The translations under genes and the position numbers were made by a program. This document shows, one piece after another, positions 13,507 through 13,686 of a stretch of 13,686 bases of DNA. The notes beneath the pieces were generated by a model. It saw only the letters and a program-made list of their open reading frames with translations. It was not told the origin of the DNA and did no database searches. Source of the DNA: Methanosarcinaceae archaeon (GTDB lineage Archaea > Halobacteriota > Methanosarcinia > Methanosarcinales > Methanosarcinaceae); contig JAUSPM010000153.1 of the NCBI GenBank assembly GCA_030655675.1, positions 1 to 13,686 on the forward strand, written 5' to 3'. The first letter of the stretch is position 1. Every line of letters starts with the position of its first letter.

Positions 13507-13530
13507 ATTTATTTTTATATTTTATACTTT
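13507..13530 (+). terminator. T-rich 3' region after the HTH-CBS gene
   Basis: Directly after the stop codon the plus strand reads ATTTATTTTTATATTTTATA and then CTTT, a U-rich tract typical of archaeal intrinsic termination. It lies between this gene and the convergent hisE. No hairpin was found. Confidence 0.4.
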
Positions 13531-13538
13531 AAGACCAC

Positions 13539-13686
13539 TCATTCTCTACGCTTTTTCATTTCTGAAGCAATATCTTCAAGTTTCACATCATTTGCCGCAA
13601 GCATCACAAGCAGATGGAACAGCAGGTCTGAAGATTCATAAATGATCTCATCATGGTCTTTGTTCTTTGCTGCAAGTATGACCTCA
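13539..13686 (-). CDS. hisE: Phosphoribosyl-ATP pyrophosphatase, C-terminal part (cut by window edge)
   Basis: Only the last 48 residues are inside the window. They contain EVILAAKN (the E-x-x-x-A-A-K segment), then DEIIYESSDLLFHLLVMLAAN and VKLEDIASEMKKR, ending at TGA. The paired acidic residues in E-S-S-D-L-L-F-H-L-L-V are the magnesium-binding helix of the HisE family (MazG-like all-alpha pyrophosphohydrolases). HisE performs the second step of histidine synthesis, removing pyrophosphate from phosphoribosyl-ATP. The N-terminal part, including the first metal-binding helix, lies beyond 13686. A HisIE fusion would also end this way, so the presence of an upstream HisI domain cannot be excluded. 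It is convergent with the HTH-CBS gene. Confidence 0.85.
   Translation of the reverse strand, partial: EVILAAKNKDHDEIIYESSDLLFHLLVMLAANDVKLEDIASEMKKRRE

Noticed and set aside
1..13686. tRNA, rRNA or complete insertion sequence
   Set aside because: No cloverleaf with a TTC-type arm, no rRNA core sequence, and no transposase or terminal inverted repeats were found by eye; only the left-edge element remains as a possible mobile-element end.

Overview
The window looks like chromosomal DNA of a methanogenic euryarchaeon, most likely of the Methanosarcinales (perhaps Methanosarcinaceae). The basis is its mix of archaeal gene families: a two-ring Cdc48/VAT ATPase, a stand-alone PRC-barrel protein, an AbrB-PhoU regulator, an Era-like GTPase followed by DUF2073, 6-phospho-3-hexuloisomerase, an archaeal NOG1 GTPase, an HTH-CBS regulator and a LarC homologue. 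Archaeal TATA boxes and GGTGA/GGAGG ribosome-binding sites agree with this. The genus is not resolved from sequence alone.

Layout. Positions 1-106 hold an unidentified, strongly foldable element that may be the tail of a non-coding RNA or the end of a mobile element. Positions 261-967 (minus strand) carry a compact toxin-antitoxin operon: a RelE/ParE-like toxin, a 96-residue antitoxin-like protein and an extra 51-residue antitoxin-like protein. Its promoter has the TATA box inside an inverted repeat. Next are larC (minus strand) and, divergently, cdc48 followed by a PRC-barrel gene. Positions 4932-5326 are gene-free but contain a nested inverted-repeat structure. An AbiEi-type antitoxin follows, with only a 16-codon stub of its expected AbiEii toxin, abutting a convergent membrane-protein gene.

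Positions 6876-7871 encode an AbrB-PhoU regulator whose conserved N-terminus begins upstream of any ATG/GTG/TTG codon, which implies a rare start codon (ATA) or a sequence error. Positions 8047-11334 are a tight five-gene cluster: Era-like GTPase, DUF2073, an unrecognised 168-residue protein, 6-phospho-3-hexuloisomerase and a class I aminotransferase. It ends against the convergent nog1 gene. A 231-bp divergent region with foldable and repeated sequence separates nog1 from an HTH-CBS regulator. The window closes inside hisE on the minus strand.

Most genes are housekeeping. The accessory signals are the toxin-antitoxin operon, the decayed AbiE pair and the structured intergenic elements. The best candidate for an undescribed functional unit is the Era-like GTPase/DUF2073/unknown-protein trio. 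No new defence or mobile system could be demonstrated.
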